Shown piece after piece: positions 19,164 to 29,354 of a stretch of DNA of 64,000 bases. The position numbers and the translations under genes were made by a program. Position 1 is the first letter of the stretch. Each line of letters starts with the position of its first letter. The notes beneath the pieces are model-generated. The model was not told the origin of the DNA, did not search any database, and saw only the letters and a list, made by a program, of their open reading frames with translations. Source of the DNA: Geobacillus subterraneus (GTDB taxonomy: Bacteria > Bacillota > Bacilli > Bacillales > Anoxybacillaceae); contig NZ_CP014342.1 of the NCBI RefSeq assembly GCF_001618685.1, positions 992,001 through 1,056,000 of the forward strand, given 5' to 3'.

Positions 19164-19181
19164 GCCCGCCGAATGGCGGGC
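19164..19181 (+). promoter_or_regulatory. 5' stem-loop of the trp leader
   Basis: GCCCGCC / GGCGGGC with loop GAAT, close to the expected 5' end of the trp transcript. B. subtilis trp leaders have a 5' stem-loop that helps TRAP bind. No U-tract follows, so it is not a terminator. Confidence 0.65.
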
Positions 19182-19201
19182 TGTCAAAAGAAGCGGAGCG
19201 A

Positions 19202-19255
19202 GAGTTGAGAACGAGTGTAGGGTAGATGAGAATGAGCGAGTTTAGCTGAGGTGAG
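19202..19255 (+). promoter_or_regulatory. TRAP binding site: 11 G/UAG triplets
   Basis: The triplets start at 19202, 19207, 19213, 19218, 19223, 19228, 19234, 19238, 19243, 19248 and 19253 (eight GAG, three TAG), mostly separated by 2-3 nt. That is exactly one per subunit of the 11-mer TRAP ring. Two further GAGs at 19196 and 19200 sit just upstream. With tryptophan, TRAP should wrap this segment and prevent the antiterminator from forming. Confidence 0.93.
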
Positions 19256-19315
19256 CGTTTGTTTTCTATTCGCTGACATCTGCCCAAAGACGGTCGTCTT
19301 TGGGCGTTTTCTTTC
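19220..19315 (+). terminator. trp leader antiterminator and attenuator hairpins
   Basis: Terminator: GCCCAAAGAC (19282-19291) pairs perfectly with GTCTTTGGGC (19296-19305), then GTTTTCTTT. Antiterminator: GGGTAGATG (19220-19228) pairs with CATCTGCCC (19277-19285), and AGCG (19235-19238) with CGCT (19271-19274). The antiterminator shares 19282-19285 with the terminator and 19220-19238 with the TRAP triplets. Bound TRAP therefore frees the terminator. The logic is the same as in B. subtilis. Confidence 0.9.
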
Positions 19316-19381
19316 CCCTTTTTTCTTTTCGCCTCATAAACCCTCATTCTCCGCCCGCCGATCATGAAGGGAGGAGAAGGG

Positions 19382-20908
19382 ATGTCCACTGAGAGGCTGG
19401 CCGCTTTTTTGGCGGATGCCAACAAGTTTCGCACCATCCCGATCGTGCGCAAATTTTTAGCCGATGTCATTGAACCGCTTAGAGTATTTAGCAATTTGCG
19501 CGATGAAGCGGTGTTTCTGCTCGAAAGCAAAGACGATGAATCGCCGTGGGCGCGCTATTCGTTTATCGGCGTCGCGCCGTTTTTAACGCTCGAAAGTGAA
19601 ACAGGCGAGATGTTTTCCGTGAAAGATGAAAACGGAAACGAACAGGCTGCGGTGCCAACGTTGAAAGAGGCGTTTCAATGGGCCGAGCGGGCGCTCGCTG
19701 TCCGGCCGTTGGCCGAAGCGGTGCCGTTTACAGGCGGTGCGGTTGGATTTTTAGGGTACGATTTCATTTCCGCCATCGAAAACGTGCCGCGCCACGAAAA
19801 TCGCGACCTAGCCATGAAAGCCGGCTATTTCGTATTTTGTGAATCGCTGTTTGCTTTTGACCATCAAAGGCGGGAGCTGTTGCTCATTCACTACATCCGT
19901 TTAGACGGCAGCGAGACAGAAGATGAGAAAATCGAGAAGTATCGCGCTGCCGAGCAGCGCATCGCCGTGTTGGCAGCGAAAGCGGCGCACGTCCGTACCG
20001 AGCAGCCGCTGCTGCCGGCAGAGGGCGAAACGGGGCGTACCGTTTCGTTTGCCGACACTACATCCAATTATGAAAAAGAACAGTTTTTGCGCGACGTGGA
20101 AACGGTCAAACAGTATATTGCGGCCGGCGATGTGTTTCAAGCTGTCTTGTCGCAGCGCTTTTGCGTGCCGGTTCGCGCGGGCGGTTTTGTCGTTTATCGG
20201 CTGCTCCGCCACATCAATCCGTCGCCGTACATGTTTTATTTTCGGCTGGATGATATGGAAATTGTCGGGAGCTCGCCGGAAAAGCTGATCCAAGTGCGCC
20301 ATCGGCGCGTGGAAATCGATCCGATCGCCGGAACGAGACGGCGCGGGCGCTCGCCGGAAGAGGATGCGAGGCTCGCCGATGAGCTGTACAACGACCCGAA
20401 GGAGCGGGCCGAGCATTATATGCTCGTTGACCTGGCGCGCAACGATATCGGCCGGGTGGCGAAATACGGAACGGTCAAAGCACCGGTCTTGATGGAAATC
20501 GGCAAGTTTTCCCACGTGATGCACCTCATTTCGAAAGTCGTCGGCGAGCTGAATGACGATGTCCACCCGATCGATGCGCTGCTTGCCGCCTTCCCGGCTG
20601 GGACGGTGAGCGGTGCGCCGAAAGTGCGGGCGATGCAAATTTTGCAAGAGCTCGAGCCGACAGCCCGCGGATTGTACGCCGGAGCGATCGCCTACATCGG
20701 CTTTGACGGCAATATCGACTCGTGCATCGCCATCCGGACGGCGGTCATCAAAGAGGGGTATGCATATGTACAGGCCGGCGCCGGCATCGTCGCCGACTCC
20801 GTCCCGGAACTTGAGTGGAAAGAAACGCGCAATAAAGCAAGCGCCTTACTGAACGCCATTGAACAAGCGGAACGACTATTTGCCAAAGGGGAGAGGATCG
20901 TATGTTAA
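19382..20908 (+). CDS. trpE: Anthranilate synthase component I
   Basis: 508 aa. It converts chorismate and ammonia or glutamine to anthranilate. The tryptophan-feedback element LLES is near residue 45 (VFLLESKDDESPWARYSFIG); catalytic motifs include NPSPYMFYF, DPIAGTRRRG and MLVDLARNDIGR. The ATG after GGAGGAGAAGGG is preferred over an ATG six codons upstream that overlaps this ribosome binding site. The glutaminase subunit (trpG/pabA) is not in the window; in Bacillus it lies in the folate operon. Confidence 0.97.
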   Translation: MSTERLAAFLADANKFRTIPIVRKFLADVIEPLRVFSNLRDEAVFLLESKDDESPWARYSFIGVAPFLTLESETGEMFSVKDENGNEQAAVPTLKEAFQWAERALAVRPLAEAVPFTGGAVGFLGYDFISAIENVPRHENRDLAMKAGYFVFCESLFAFDHQRRELLLIHYIRLDGSETEDEKIEKYRAAEQRIAVLAAKAAHVRTEQPLLPAEGETGRTVSFADTTSNYEKEQFLRDVETVKQYIAAGDVFQAVLSQRFCVPVRAGGFVVYRLLRHINPSPYMFYFRLDDMEIVGSSPEKLIQVRHRRVEIDPIAGTRRRGRSPEEDARLADELYNDPKERAEHYMLVDLARNDIGRVAKYGTVKAPVLMEIGKFSHVMHLISKVVGELNDDVHPIDALLAAFPAGTVSGAPKVRAMQILQELEPTARGLYAGAIAYIGFDGNIDSCIAIRTAVIKEGYAYVQAGAGIVADSVPELEWKETRNKASALLNAIEQAERLFAKGERIVC

Positions 20909-21921
20909 AGCAGCTGCTTTCCAAATGTGCGGAAGGAAAAACGTTAGGAGAAGAAGAAGCATATGAAGCGATGGCTGCCGTCATGGACGGGGCGGCGACA
21001 GACAGCCAAATCGCGAGTTTGTTGTCGATGCTGCGTCTGCGCGGGGAGACGGTCGATGAATTGGCCGGGTTTGTGCGGGCGATGCGCGACCGGATGACGG
21101 CGATTGATGCCGGTGACGATGTGATCGACACGTGCGGCACAGGCGGGGACGGAGCGGCGACGTTTAACGTTTCAACAGCAGCGGCCATCGTTATTTCTTC
21201 GCTTGGCGTCAAAGTGGCCAAACACGGCAACCGCGCTGTTTCATCAAAAAGCGGCAGCGCGGACGTGCTCGAGCGGCTTGGCATCGATATTCAATCATCG
21301 CCGGACGCCGCCAAGCAGGCATTGGAAACGAAAGGGTTAACGTTTTTGTTCGCCCCCTTGTACCACGCGGCCATGAAACATGCCGCCGGGCCGCGGAAGG
21401 AAATCGGCTTCCGCACCGTTTTTAACTTGATCGGCCCGCTCGCCAACCCGACGCGCTGCAAGCGGCAAGTCATCGGCGTCTATTCGACCCGCTACGCCGA
21501 GAAACTGGCGGAGACGATGCGCCGCCTCGGTTCGGAGCACGTGCTGTTTGTCACCGGCCGCGACGGGCTCGACGAGTGCAGCATCGCCGCCGAAACCGAT
21601 GTTGTTGAGCTGAAAGATGGAGCGATCCGCCGCTTTGTTATCACCCCGGAACAAGTCGGCTTGCCGCGTGGCGAGCTCGCCGAGGTACAAGTGAGCGATC
21701 CGGAAGAAAGCGCTGCGTTGCTTGAAGCGGTCATGATCGCGTCGGCGCCGGAGAGCGCCATCAACATCGTCGCGCTGAACGCCGGCGTCGCCTTGTACGC
21801 CGCCGGCAAGACGGAAACGATCGCCGATGGGGTAGCGATGGCGAAAGACGCCATTTTGTCCAACGCTGCTTACAGACAGCTGCAACGCCTGCGTGTAAAG
21901 GAAGTGGTCCACGATGCTTGA
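20902..21921 (+). CDS. trpD: Anthranilate phosphoribosyltransferase
   Basis: 339 aa. It joins anthranilate to PRPP. The PRPP loop GTGGDG is at residues 79-84, followed by NVSTAAA and KHGNRAVSSKSGSADVLE. It overlaps the end of trpE by 7 bp and that of trpC by 8 bp, so translation is coupled. Confidence 0.97.
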   Translation: MLKQLLSKCAEGKTLGEEEAYEAMAAVMDGAATDSQIASLLSMLRLRGETVDELAGFVRAMRDRMTAIDAGDDVIDTCGTGGDGAATFNVSTAAAIVISSLGVKVAKHGNRAVSSKSGSADVLERLGIDIQSSPDAAKQALETKGLTFLFAPLYHAAMKHAAGPRKEIGFRTVFNLIGPLANPTRCKRQVIGVYSTRYAEKLAETMRRLGSEHVLFVTGRDGLDECSIAAETDVVELKDGAIRRFVITPEQVGLPRGELAEVQVSDPEESAALLEAVMIASAPESAINIVALNAGVALYAAGKTETIADGVAMAKDAILSNAAYRQLQRLRVKEVVHDA

Positions 21922-22690
21922 ACAAATTTTAGCGACAAAACGTGAGGAACTTGAGGCGTTGACGTTGCCGGAACCGCTGCCGGAGCCAAAGCGCCGTCCG
22001 TTCGCCGCGGCGCTCCGCCGGCCGCGGCGGGCGCTCGGGTTAATCGCTGAAGTGAAAAAAGCGTCTCCGTCTAAAGGCGTCATCCGCCCGGATTTTGATC
22101 CGGTCGCCGTCGCCAAAGCGTATGAGCGCGCGGGGGCGGATGCGATCAGCGTGCTGACGGATGAGCGCTATTTCCAAGGGCACCGCCGCTATTTGCAGGC
22201 GGTGAAAGAGGCGATCGACATCCCGGTGCTGCGCAAAGATTTCATCATCGACCGCCGGCAAGTAGAAGAAAGCGCCCGGATCGGGGCGGATGCGATTTTA
22301 TTGATCGGCGAAGCGCTGCCCCCGGAAACGCTCGAGACGCTCTATCACGAAGCGTACAGCATCGGACTCGAATGTTTAGTGGAAGTGCACGCGAAAGAGA
22401 CGCTGGAGCGGATTTTGGACCGGTTTACGCCCGAAGTAGTCGGCATTAACAACCGCGATTTGCGTACGTTTGTGACGACGCTTGAGGCGACCAAAACGCT
22501 CGCGTCCCTCATTCCGCCGTCGTGCGTCATCGTCAGCGAAAGCGGGATCGGCTCCTACCGCGATGTGCAGGCGGTCCGTTCATACGGGGCGCAGGCGATG
22601 CTTGTCGGTGAGTCGCTCATGCGCCAAGCCGATGTCGAGCGGGCGGTCTACCGGCTGTTTGGAGAGGGTGACAGCGGTGGTCCGGCTTAA
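21914..22690 (+). CDS. trpC: Indole-3-glycerol phosphate synthase
   Basis: 258 aa, a TIM barrel. It closes the pyrrole ring of indole glycerol phosphate. Conserved EVKKASPSKG, DKFII-equivalent RKDFIIDRRQ, ADAILLIGEAL, EVHAKETLERI and INNRDLRTF are all present. It is a free-standing enzyme, not fused to TrpF. Confidence 0.97.
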   Translation: MLEQILATKREELEALTLPEPLPEPKRRPFAAALRRPRRALGLIAEVKKASPSKGVIRPDFDPVAVAKAYERAGADAISVLTDERYFQGHRRYLQAVKEAIDIPVLRKDFIIDRRQVEESARIGADAILLIGEALPPETLETLYHEAYSIGLECLVEVHAKETLERILDRFTPEVVGINNRDLRTFVTTLEATKTLASLIPPSCVIVSESGIGSYRDVQAVRSYGAQAMLVGESLMRQADVERAVYRLFGEGDSGGPA

Positions 22691-23318
22691 ATATTGCGGC
22701 AACCGTTCGGCGGGCGATGTGCAAGCTGCGCTCGCGAGCGGGGCGGATTATCTCGGCTTTATTTTCGCTGCAAGCAGGCGGAACGTTTCACCTGAGGAGG
22801 TGAAACGATGGTTGGCGCCGGCGTCACTCGGCGATAAGCAGCTCGTTGGCGTCTTTGTCAACGCCTCTGTTGATCGGATCGCTGCTGTTGCCTTGCAGCT
22901 GCCGCTTCATGTCATCCAATGCCATGGCCGCGAGACGCCGGCTGAGCTGGCCGCTGTGAAAGAGGCGGCACAGCGCGCCGTTTGGAAGGCGATCCATCAC
23001 GGCGATGGGGCGCTTGAGGCGATGAAGCAATACGCCGGGGTGGCTGACGGCTACGTTGTCGACAGCCGCGTCGCCGGCGCGTGGGGTGGAACAGGGGTCT
23101 CCTTTGACTGGGAGGCGGTGCCGCGCTATTTGGAAGAGGCCGCACGCCAAGGCGTGCCGTGCTTCATCGCCGGCGGCATCACCCCGGACAATGTCGAACG
23201 GCTGCTTGCCTATCGTCCCGACGGCATCGACATAAGCAGCGGCATTGAAACAGACGGGCGCAAAGACCCGGCCAAGATGAAGCAGATAGAAGAAAAAGTA
23301 CAACAATATTTCAAATAG
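22677..23318 (+). CDS. trpF: Phosphoribosylanthranilate isomerase
   Basis: 213 aa. It performs the Amadori rearrangement of PRA to CdRP. The catalytic cysteine is in RLKYCGN and the aspartate in [20 protein letters not shown] and GIDISSGIE bind phosphate. The GTG at this position follows GGAGAGG at about 8 nt; a GTG three codons earlier is too close to it. It overlaps the end of trpC by 14 bp. Confidence 0.95.
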   Translation: MVRLKYCGNRSAGDVQAALASGADYLGFIFAASRRNVSPEEVKRWLAPASLGDKQLVGVFVNASVDRIAAVALQLPLHVIQCHGRETPAELAAVKEAAQRAVWKAIHHGDGALEAMKQYAGVADGYVVDSRVAGAWGGTGVSFDWEAVPRYLEEAARQGVPCFIAGGITPDNVERLLAYRPDGIDISSGIETDGRKDPAKMKQIEEKVQQYFK

Positions 23319-23430
23319 AAAAGGACGTGCAAAGATCGTTCGCGCCGATCCGGTATTGGAATGGGCGCAGGCGGATGCTTTTTCACACGAAATCCGTCAT
23401 TTAATCTTGGGGAAAAAGAAGGTGGCTTTG

Positions 23431-24648
23431 ATGATCGAACAGATTCCGAATGAACACGGGCGATTTGGCGATTTCGGCGGCAAGTTTGTCCCGGAGACGC
23501 TCATGCTTCCGCTTGAGGAAATTGAAGTGGAACTCGACAAAGCGCTTGCCGATGAGTCGTTCAAGCAAGAATATATCCGTATTTTGCAGCACTACTCCGG
23601 GCGGCCGACCCCGCTGACGTTCGCCCCCAATTTGACAAGGCAGGTTGGCGGCGCGAAAATGTATTTAAAGCGTGAAGATTTAAACCATACCGGCGCCCAT
23701 AAAATCAACAACGCCATCGGCCAGGCGCTCTTGGCGAAACGGATGGGCAAGAAAAAGTTGATCGCCGAAACCGGCGCCGGGCAGCATGGGGTTGCAGCGG
23801 CAACGGTGGCTGCCCATTTCGGCATGGACTGCATCGTCTTTATGGGCGAGGAAGACATGAAACGGCAAGAACTGAACGTGTTTCGCATGAGGCTGTTAGG
23901 CGCCGAAGTCGTGCCGGTGTCAAGCGGCAATCGGACGTTAAAAGACGCGACGAACGAGGCGATTCGTTATTGGGTCGCCCATTGTGACGACCACTTTTAT
24001 ATGATCGGTTCGGTCGTCGGTCCGCACCCGTACCCGAAAATGGTGCGCGAGTTTCAGCGGATCATCGGTGATGAAGCGAAGGAACAGTTTCTCGCCCGCG
24101 AAGGGAAGCTGCCGGATGTGATTGTCGCCTGTGTCGGCGGCGGCAGCAACGCCATCGGCATGTTTTACCCGTTTTTGCAAGACGACGTTCGTCTCGTCGG
24201 CGTAGAAGCAGCCGGCAAAGGAATCGATACTCCGCACCATGCGGCGACGATTGCGAAAGGGACGAAAGGAGTCATCCACGGGGCGATGACATATTTGCTG
24301 CAAGATGAATACGGGCAAATCATTGAACCGTATTCGATTTCCGCCGGTCTCGATTACCCCGGCGTCGGTCCGGAACACGCGTATTTGGCGAGCATCGGCC
24401 GCGTCCGTTATGAGAGTGTGACCGATGAGGAAGCGGTCGCTGCATTTCAGCTGCTATCGCAAACCGAAGGCATCATTCCGGCCATCGAATCGGCCCATGC
24501 GGTGGCGAAAGCCGTCGAGCTGGCCCGCCGGATGGAGCCGGATGAGACGGTGCTCATTTGTCTGTCCGGCCGCGGCGATAAAGATGTGCAAGCGATGATG
24601 CGCCATCTTGGGATGAAAGAAGGTGAAGACGTTGCGTCTGCCCGCTAA
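23431..24648 (+). CDS. trpB: Tryptophan synthase beta chain
   Basis: 405 aa. It condenses indole with serine. The PLP lysine is Lys91 in [18 protein letters not shown] and the [10 protein letters not shown] phosphate loop are intact. The ATG after AAGGTGGCTTTG was chosen because the family begins close to [17 protein letters not shown]; upstream in-frame residues look non-homologous. The 112-bp gap from trpF is the largest inside the operon and contains no terminator. Confidence 0.96.
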   Translation: MIEQIPNEHGRFGDFGGKFVPETLMLPLEEIEVELDKALADESFKQEYIRILQHYSGRPTPLTFAPNLTRQVGGAKMYLKREDLNHTGAHKINNAIGQALLAKRMGKKKLIAETGAGQHGVAAATVAAHFGMDCIVFMGEEDMKRQELNVFRMRLLGAEVVPVSSGNRTLKDATNEAIRYWVAHCDDHFYMIGSVVGPHPYPKMVREFQRIIGDEAKEQFLAREGKLPDVIVACVGGGSNAIGMFYPFLQDDVRLVGVEAAGKGIDTPHHAATIAKGTKGVIHGAMTYLLQDEYGQIIEPYSISAGLDYPGVGPEHAYLASIGRVRYESVTDEEAVAAFQLLSQTEGIIPAIESAHAVAKAVELARRMEPDETVLICLSGRGDKDVQAMMRHLGMKEGEDVASAR

Positions 24649-25438
24649 TCAACCGCTGTTTATTCCGTTTATCGTCGCCGGCGACCCGTCTGCCGACTTG
24701 ACCGTCGACCTCGCTTTGGCGCTGCAAGACGCCGGCGCTGATGTATTGGAGCTTGGCGTGCCGTACTCTGACCCGCTCGCCGACGGGCCGACGATTCAGC
24801 GCGCCGCCGCCCGGGCGCTCGCCGGGCAAATGACGCTGCCGAAAGCCGTTCAGCTTGTCGCCGCAATGCGAAAAAAAGGTGTAAAAATTCCGATTATCAT
24901 CTTTACGTATTATAATCCTGTGTTACAATTAGGAGAAGAATCCTTTTTTGCTTTAGCGCGAGAAAATGGCGCCAACGGCGTGCTCATTCCCGATTTGCCG
25001 TTTGAAGAGAGCGGCCCGCTCCGCGAGCTCGGTGAGCGGTTCGGCCTTCCGCTCATTTCGCTCGTCGCCCCGACGTCAAAGCAGCGAATCGAGCGGATCG
25101 CTTCCGCGGCTGAAGGGTTTTTGTACTGCGTCTCCTCGCTTGGCGTCACCGGTGTGCGCGAGACGCTGCCGGAGTCGCTTGGCGGCTTCTTGGGCGAAGT
25201 AAAACGGCATAGCCGCGTTCCGGTCGCTGTCGGGTTCGGCATTTCGACGCCGGAACAAGTGGCGATGCTCAAAGGCGTCTGCGATGGCGTCGTCGTCGGC
25301 AGCGCGCTCGTGCAAAAAGTGGAACAGCTGCTTGAGCGCCTGCAGACCCCGACGGAAAAGGAAGCGGCCATCGCCGAGTTTGCCGCCTACGCCCGCTCGC
25401 TCGCCGCGCCGCTTCACGCGCCGTGTTCTTCGCGCTAA
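24623..25438 (+). CDS. trpA: Tryptophan synthase alpha chain
   Basis: 271 aa. It cleaves indole-3-glycerol phosphate to indole. The catalytic Glu and Asp lie in [30 protein letters not shown] and SSLGVTGVR are typical. It starts inside the end of trpB at GTG. A TTG three codons later (24632, [13 protein letters not shown]) sits better behind AAGGTG and may be the real start. Confidence 0.95.
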   Translation: MKTLRLPANQPLFIPFIVAGDPSADLTVDLALALQDAGADVLELGVPYSDPLADGPTIQRAAARALAGQMTLPKAVQLVAAMRKKGVKIPIIIFTYYNPVLQLGEESFFALARENGANGVLIPDLPFEESGPLRELGERFGLPLISLVAPTSKQRIERIASAAEGFLYCVSSLGVTGVRETLPESLGGFLGEVKRHSRVPVAVGFGISTPEQVAMLKGVCDGVVVGSALVQKVEQLLERLQTPTEKEAAIAEFAAYARSLAAPLHAPCSSR

Positions 25439-25469
25439 AAGTTCCGATCTAAAGGAGTTGGCAATATCC

Positions 25470-26567
25470 ATGCAAGTGAAGGAACAACTTCGGGGGCTTC
25501 CCCCGTACCAGCCGGGAAAATCGATCGAGGAAGTGAAGCGGGAATACGGCCTTTCCGATATTATTAAACTAGCTTCCAACGAAAATCCATACGGTTCGTC
25601 ACCGGCGGCGAAATCTGCCATCGCCGCTGAGCTTGACCGCCTTGCCGTCTACCCGGATGGCTATGCCCGCGTGTTGCGCGAAAAAGCAGCTACCCATCTT
25701 GGCGTTAAGGAAACGCAGCTGTTGTTTGGCAACGGCTCGGATGAAGTCGTGCAAATGTTTTGCCGCGCCTTTTTAGAGCCGGGCACGAATACGGTGATGG
25801 CGGCGCCAACGTTTCCGCAATACCGCCATAACGCGGTCATCGAGCGGGCCGAAGTGCGCGAAGTGCCGCTTGCTGACGGGCGCCATGATTTAGAGGCGAT
25901 GCTTAACGCCATCGACGGGAATACGCGCATCGTCTGGATTTGCAATCCGAACAACCCGACCGGCACGTATGTGAACGAAACGGAGTTGCGCGCCTTTTTG
26001 GATCGCGTGCCGCCGCACGTGCTTGTCGTCTTGGATGAAGCGTATTACGAATACGCAACGGCGGCTGATTATCCGCAAACGGTGCCGCTGTTACGGGAAT
26101 ATGAACAGCTTGTCATTATGCGCACGTTCTCGAAAGCGTACGGGCTTGCTGCGCTCCGCGTTGGCTACGGCATTGCCAGCGAGGCCATCATTCGCGCCGT
26201 CGAACCGGCGCGCGAGCCGTTTAATACGTCGACCGTCGCCCAAGCGGCCGCAGCGGCCGCGCTTGATGACCAGGCGTTCATCCGCGCCTGCGTCGAGCAA
26301 AACCGCGCCGAGCTTGAACGGTATTACCGCTTTTGCGAAGAACACGGCCTGAAGTATTACCCGTCGCAAACGAACTTTTTGTTCATCGACTTCGGCATAG
26401 ACGGCAATGAAGTGTTTCAATATTTGCTCGAGCGGGGCATTATCGTCCGCTCCGGCAAGGCGCTCGGCTTGCCGACCGGCGTGCGCATCACCATCGGCAC
26501 GAAAGAGCAGAATGACCGGGTGTTTGAAACGGTTTTGCACATGCTTCGCGAAAAACAGCTCGTCTGA
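25470..26567 (+). CDS. hisC: Histidinol-phosphate / aromatic aminotransferase
   Basis: 365 aa, a fold-type I PLP aminotransferase. In Bacillus this enzyme serves histidine synthesis and also transaminates prephenate-derived keto acids to tyrosine and phenylalanine, which explains its place among aromatic genes. The PLP lysine is in [32 protein letters not shown] and LDEAYYEYA are conserved. The ATG follows AAAGGAGTTGGCAATATCC. Confidence 0.95.
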   Translation: MQVKEQLRGLPPYQPGKSIEEVKREYGLSDIIKLASNENPYGSSPAAKSAIAAELDRLAVYPDGYARVLREKAATHLGVKETQLLFGNGSDEVVQMFCRAFLEPGTNTVMAAPTFPQYRHNAVIERAEVREVPLADGRHDLEAMLNAIDGNTRIVWICNPNNPTGTYVNETELRAFLDRVPPHVLVVLDEAYYEYATAADYPQTVPLLREYEQLVIMRTFSKAYGLAALRVGYGIASEAIIRAVEPAREPFNTSTVAQAAAAAALDDQAFIRACVEQNRAELERYYRFCEEHGLKYYPSQTNFLFIDFGIDGNEVFQYLLERGIIVRSGKALGLPTGVRITIGTKEQNDRVFETVLHMLREKQLV

Positions 26568-26599
26568 CCGGTTTGGCAACGAACCGGACAGGAAGGCCA

Positions 26600-26635
26600 G
26601 CCCGTTGCTTGCAGCAAGCAGCGGGCGCATTTTTA
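26600..26635 (+). terminator. Weak hairpin between hisC and tyrA
   Basis: CCCG-T-TGCTTGC pairs with GCAAGCA-G-CGGG (one G-U pair, tiny loop), followed by GCATTTTTAC. It may reduce rather than stop readthrough into tyrA. Confidence 0.4.
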
Positions 26636-26655
26636 CATAAAGAAGGTGGGTTGGG

Positions 26656-27759
26656 TTGGAAGGAAACGTGTTTATTGTCGGTCTCGGCTTGATCGGCGGA
26701 TCGATTGCTTTAGCTGTTAAAAAGGCGCATCCTGAGGCAGTGATCATCGGCTATGACGTCAACGATCATCAGCTCGGTTTGGCGCGCTCGCTGAAAGTGA
26801 TCGACGAAGCCGTCCATTCTGTAGAAGACGGGTTTAGGCAAGCGGATTTGATTGTTCTCGCCACTCCGGTCATGCAGACGGAAGCGCTGCTTTCGTCCAT
26901 GCCGCTTGAGCGGCTGAAGCGCGGCGTCATCGTCACGGACGTCGGCAGCACGAAGCAGCGCATCGTTCAAGGCGCGCGCCGCCTGTTGGATCACGGCGTG
27001 GCGTTTATCGGCGGCCATCCGATGGCCGGGTCGCACAAAAGCGGTGTGGCTGCGGCGCGGGCGCATTTGTTTGAAAATGCCTTTTACGTTTTGACGCCAA
27101 CAGACGGCGTGCCGCCACAGCAGGTCGAGAAGTTGAAACAATGGCTGTCCGGAACAAGAGCGCAGTTTGTCGTCTTAACGCCGGAAGAACATGACCGCAT
27201 CACTGGGGTGATCAGCCATTTTCCGCACTTGATTGCGGCAAGCCTCGTCCATCAGGCGCGCGAGTATGAAAACGAAAACGCCCTCGTCAGCCGGCTGGCG
27301 GCCGGCGGTTTCCGCGATATTACCCGCATTGCGTCGAGCAATCCGGAAATGTGGCGCGACATTTTTATCCATAATAAGCGCGAGCTGCTCGCCCTTTTTG
27401 AGCGTTGGATCGCCGAAATGGAACGGCTCCGCTCGTTTGTCGAGGAAGAAAACAGCATCGCGATTTACCATTATTTTCTTGAAGCGAAACAGTTTCGCGA
27501 CGGGCTGCCGGTGCGGACAAAGGGGGCGATTCCGTCGTTTTACGATTTGTATGTCGACGTGCCCGACTATCCGGGCGTCATTTCCGAGGTCACCGGCTAT
27601 TTGGCCCAGGAAAAGATCAGCATTACAAACATCCGCATTATCGAGACGCGCGAGGAAATTTACGGGGTGCTCCGCCTCAGCTTCCAAAGCGAAGATGACC
27701 GGGCGCGGGCGAAAGCGTGCCTCGCCAAACATACGAACTATGCGACATATGAAGGGTAG
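26656..27759 (+). CDS. tyrA: Prephenate dehydrogenase
   Basis: 367 aa. It oxidatively decarboxylates prephenate to 4-hydroxyphenylpyruvate. The NAD motif GLGLIGGS is at 9-16, with GGHPMAGSHKSG and HDRITGVISHFPHL in the catalytic part. A C-terminal ACT domain from about residue 290 (YDLYVDVPDYPGVISEVTGY) probably mediates tyrosine feedback. The TTG start follows AGAAGGTGGG. Confidence 0.95.
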   Translation: MEGNVFIVGLGLIGGSIALAVKKAHPEAVIIGYDVNDHQLGLARSLKVIDEAVHSVEDGFRQADLIVLATPVMQTEALLSSMPLERLKRGVIVTDVGSTKQRIVQGARRLLDHGVAFIGGHPMAGSHKSGVAAARAHLFENAFYVLTPTDGVPPQQVEKLKQWLSGTRAQFVVLTPEEHDRITGVISHFPHLIAASLVHQAREYENENALVSRLAAGGFRDITRIASSNPEMWRDIFIHNKRELLALFERWIAEMERLRSFVEEENSIAIYHYFLEAKQFRDGLPVRTKGAIPSFYDLYVDVPDYPGVISEVTGYLAQEKISITNIRIIETREEIYGVLRLSFQSEDDRARAKACLAKHTNYATYEG

Positions 27760-27786
27760 CAACGAAAAACAGTGGAGGGATGTTGC

Positions 27787-29070
27787 ATGCAGCTGCCAAC
27801 GAACGTATCATCGCTTCGGGGAACGATTGAAGTGCCCGGCGACAAATCGATTTCCCATCGCGCTGTCATGCTCGGGGCGCTCGCTTCCGGACGGACGGTG
27901 ATCGATCATTTTTTGCCTGGCGCAGATTGTTTAAGCACGATCGACTGCTTCCGCAAGCTCGGTGTCGACATTCGCCAAGACGGGATGAATGTCATTGTCG
28001 AAGGGGCGGGGCCCAGCGGACTTCGCGAGCCGGCCGCCGTGCTTGATGTCGGCAATTCCGGCACGACGGCGCGCCTTTTGCTCGGCATTTTGGCCGGTCA
28101 GCCGTTTCACGCTTGCCTTGTTGGCGACGAGTCGATTGCCAAACGGCCGATGGCGCGGGTGACGAAGCCGCTTCGCGAGATGGGAGCGCATATTGACGGG
28201 CGTGAGGGCGGCAATTATACGCCGCTTGCGGTCCGCGGCGGCGCGCTCCGCCCGCTCCGCTACAACTCGCCGGTGGCGAGCGCCCAAGTGAAGTCGGCCA
28301 TTTTGCTCGCCGGTTTGTTTGCCGATGGCGCAACGTCCGTCACTGAGCCGCACCGTTCGCGCGACCATACAGAACGAATGATCCGGCTGTTTGGCGGTGA
28401 GGTGAACGTCGACGGCCCAACCGTCTCAATTGCCGGCCCGCAGTCCTTGCGCGGGACGCACATTTACGTTCCCGGCGATATTTCATCGGCCGCCTTTTTC
28501 CTCGTCGCCGGCGCCATTGTGCCGAACAGCGAAATTACGCTGAAAAACGTTGGCTTAAATCCGACGAGAACCGGGATTATCGATGTGCTCGAACAAATGG
28601 GAGCCGACATTGCGGTTGACCATGTCCGCAATGAGGAAACGGAGCCGATCGGCGATATCACGATTCGCACATCGGCGCTTCAAGCGGTCGAAATTGGCGG
28701 CGATCTCATTCCAAGGTTGATCGATGAAATTCCGATCATCGCCTTGCTGGCGACGCAGGCCGAAGGGACGACCGTCATTAAAGATGCCAGTGAGTTGAAA
28801 GTAAAAGAAACGAACCGAATCGATACGGTCGTCACGGAGCTGAAAAAATTTGGCGCCGATATTGAAGCGACCGATGACGGCATGGTCATTCGCGGCAAAA
28901 CGGCGCTTTATGCCGACGCGATTGTCGTCGACAGCCATGGGGATCACCGGATCGGCATGATGCTCGCTATCGCCGCCTGCTGCGCGAAAGGAACGGTCCG
29001 CCTTGAGCGTCCGGAAGCGGTCGCGGTCTCCTATCCGGGCTTTTTTGCCGATCTTCGTTCTTTGCTGTAG
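27787..29070 (+). CDS. aroA: 3-phosphoshikimate 1-carboxyvinyltransferase (EPSP synthase)
   Basis: 427 aa (aroE in B. subtilis). It joins shikimate-3-phosphate and [11 protein letters not shown] is at 18-25; the PEP-binding loop [10 protein letters not shown] is of the kind seen in Bacillus enzymes, and SDHR-type [15 protein letters not shown] lies near the C-terminus. The ATG after GGAGGGATGTTGC was chosen; a GTG five codons earlier overlaps that site. It is the last gene of the supraoperon. Confidence 0.96.
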   Translation: MQLPTNVSSLRGTIEVPGDKSISHRAVMLGALASGRTVIDHFLPGADCLSTIDCFRKLGVDIRQDGMNVIVEGAGPSGLREPAAVLDVGNSGTTARLLLGILAGQPFHACLVGDESIAKRPMARVTKPLREMGAHIDGREGGNYTPLAVRGGALRPLRYNSPVASAQVKSAILLAGLFADGATSVTEPHRSRDHTERMIRLFGGEVNVDGPTVSIAGPQSLRGTHIYVPGDISSAAFFLVAGAIVPNSEITLKNVGLNPTRTGIIDVLEQMGADIAVDHVRNEETEPIGDITIRTSALQAVEIGGDLIPRLIDEIPIIALLATQAEGTTVIKDASELKVKETNRIDTVVTELKKFGADIEATDDGMVIRGKTALYADAIVVDSHGDHRIGMMLAIAACCAKGTVRLERPEAVAVSYPGFFADLRSLL

Positions 29071-29079
29071 CTGAAAAAC

Positions 29080-29110
29080 GCCCCCGCCCCAAGCGGGCGG
29101 GTGGTTATAT
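29080..29110 (+). terminator. Possible terminator after aroA
   Basis: CCCCCGCCC pairs with GGGCGGG(T)GG over CAAGC, followed by TTATATTTC. The stem is GC-rich, the U-tract poor. Confidence 0.5.
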
Positions 29111-29354
29111 TTCGCTTTGTTCATTCATATGTTGTCAATAAGAGGAAAGGCTTTTCCATTCCTTTTGAAAGCGGATACATCTGTTGTGGGACGGCACGCT
29201 GTCGGGCGGCGAGCGGTTCGGTTGCTGAAACGGCCATTGTCGATTATGATTAATCATGTTCCCGCTGCAGCAGTACATAACTATTCAGACAGTGAGGGCG
29301 GATGTCCCCGCCCTAACTAGGAACGATCTGTCGCGATAAGAGAGGTTCACGGAC
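29111..29354. other. Upstream region of ypiA
   Basis: No gene was seen. It contains the perfect 12-bp palindrome ATGATTAATCAT (29246-29257) and the hairpin AGGGCGG/CCGCCCT (29295-29301/29307-29313), which lies in the likely 5' leader of ypiA about 40 bp before its start and lacks a U-tract. TATTCA near 29282 with TTCCCG 17 bp upstream is a weak promoter candidate. Confidence 0.35.

Noticed and set aside
19164-19181. Terminator after aroH
   Set aside because: The stem is strong but lacks a U-tract and lies immediately downstream of the trp promoter, so a 5' leader stem-loop fits better.
29117-29320. 67-codon ORF between aroA and ypiA
   Set aside because: No ribosome binding site or homology; it crosses the palindrome and hairpin of the ypiA leader.
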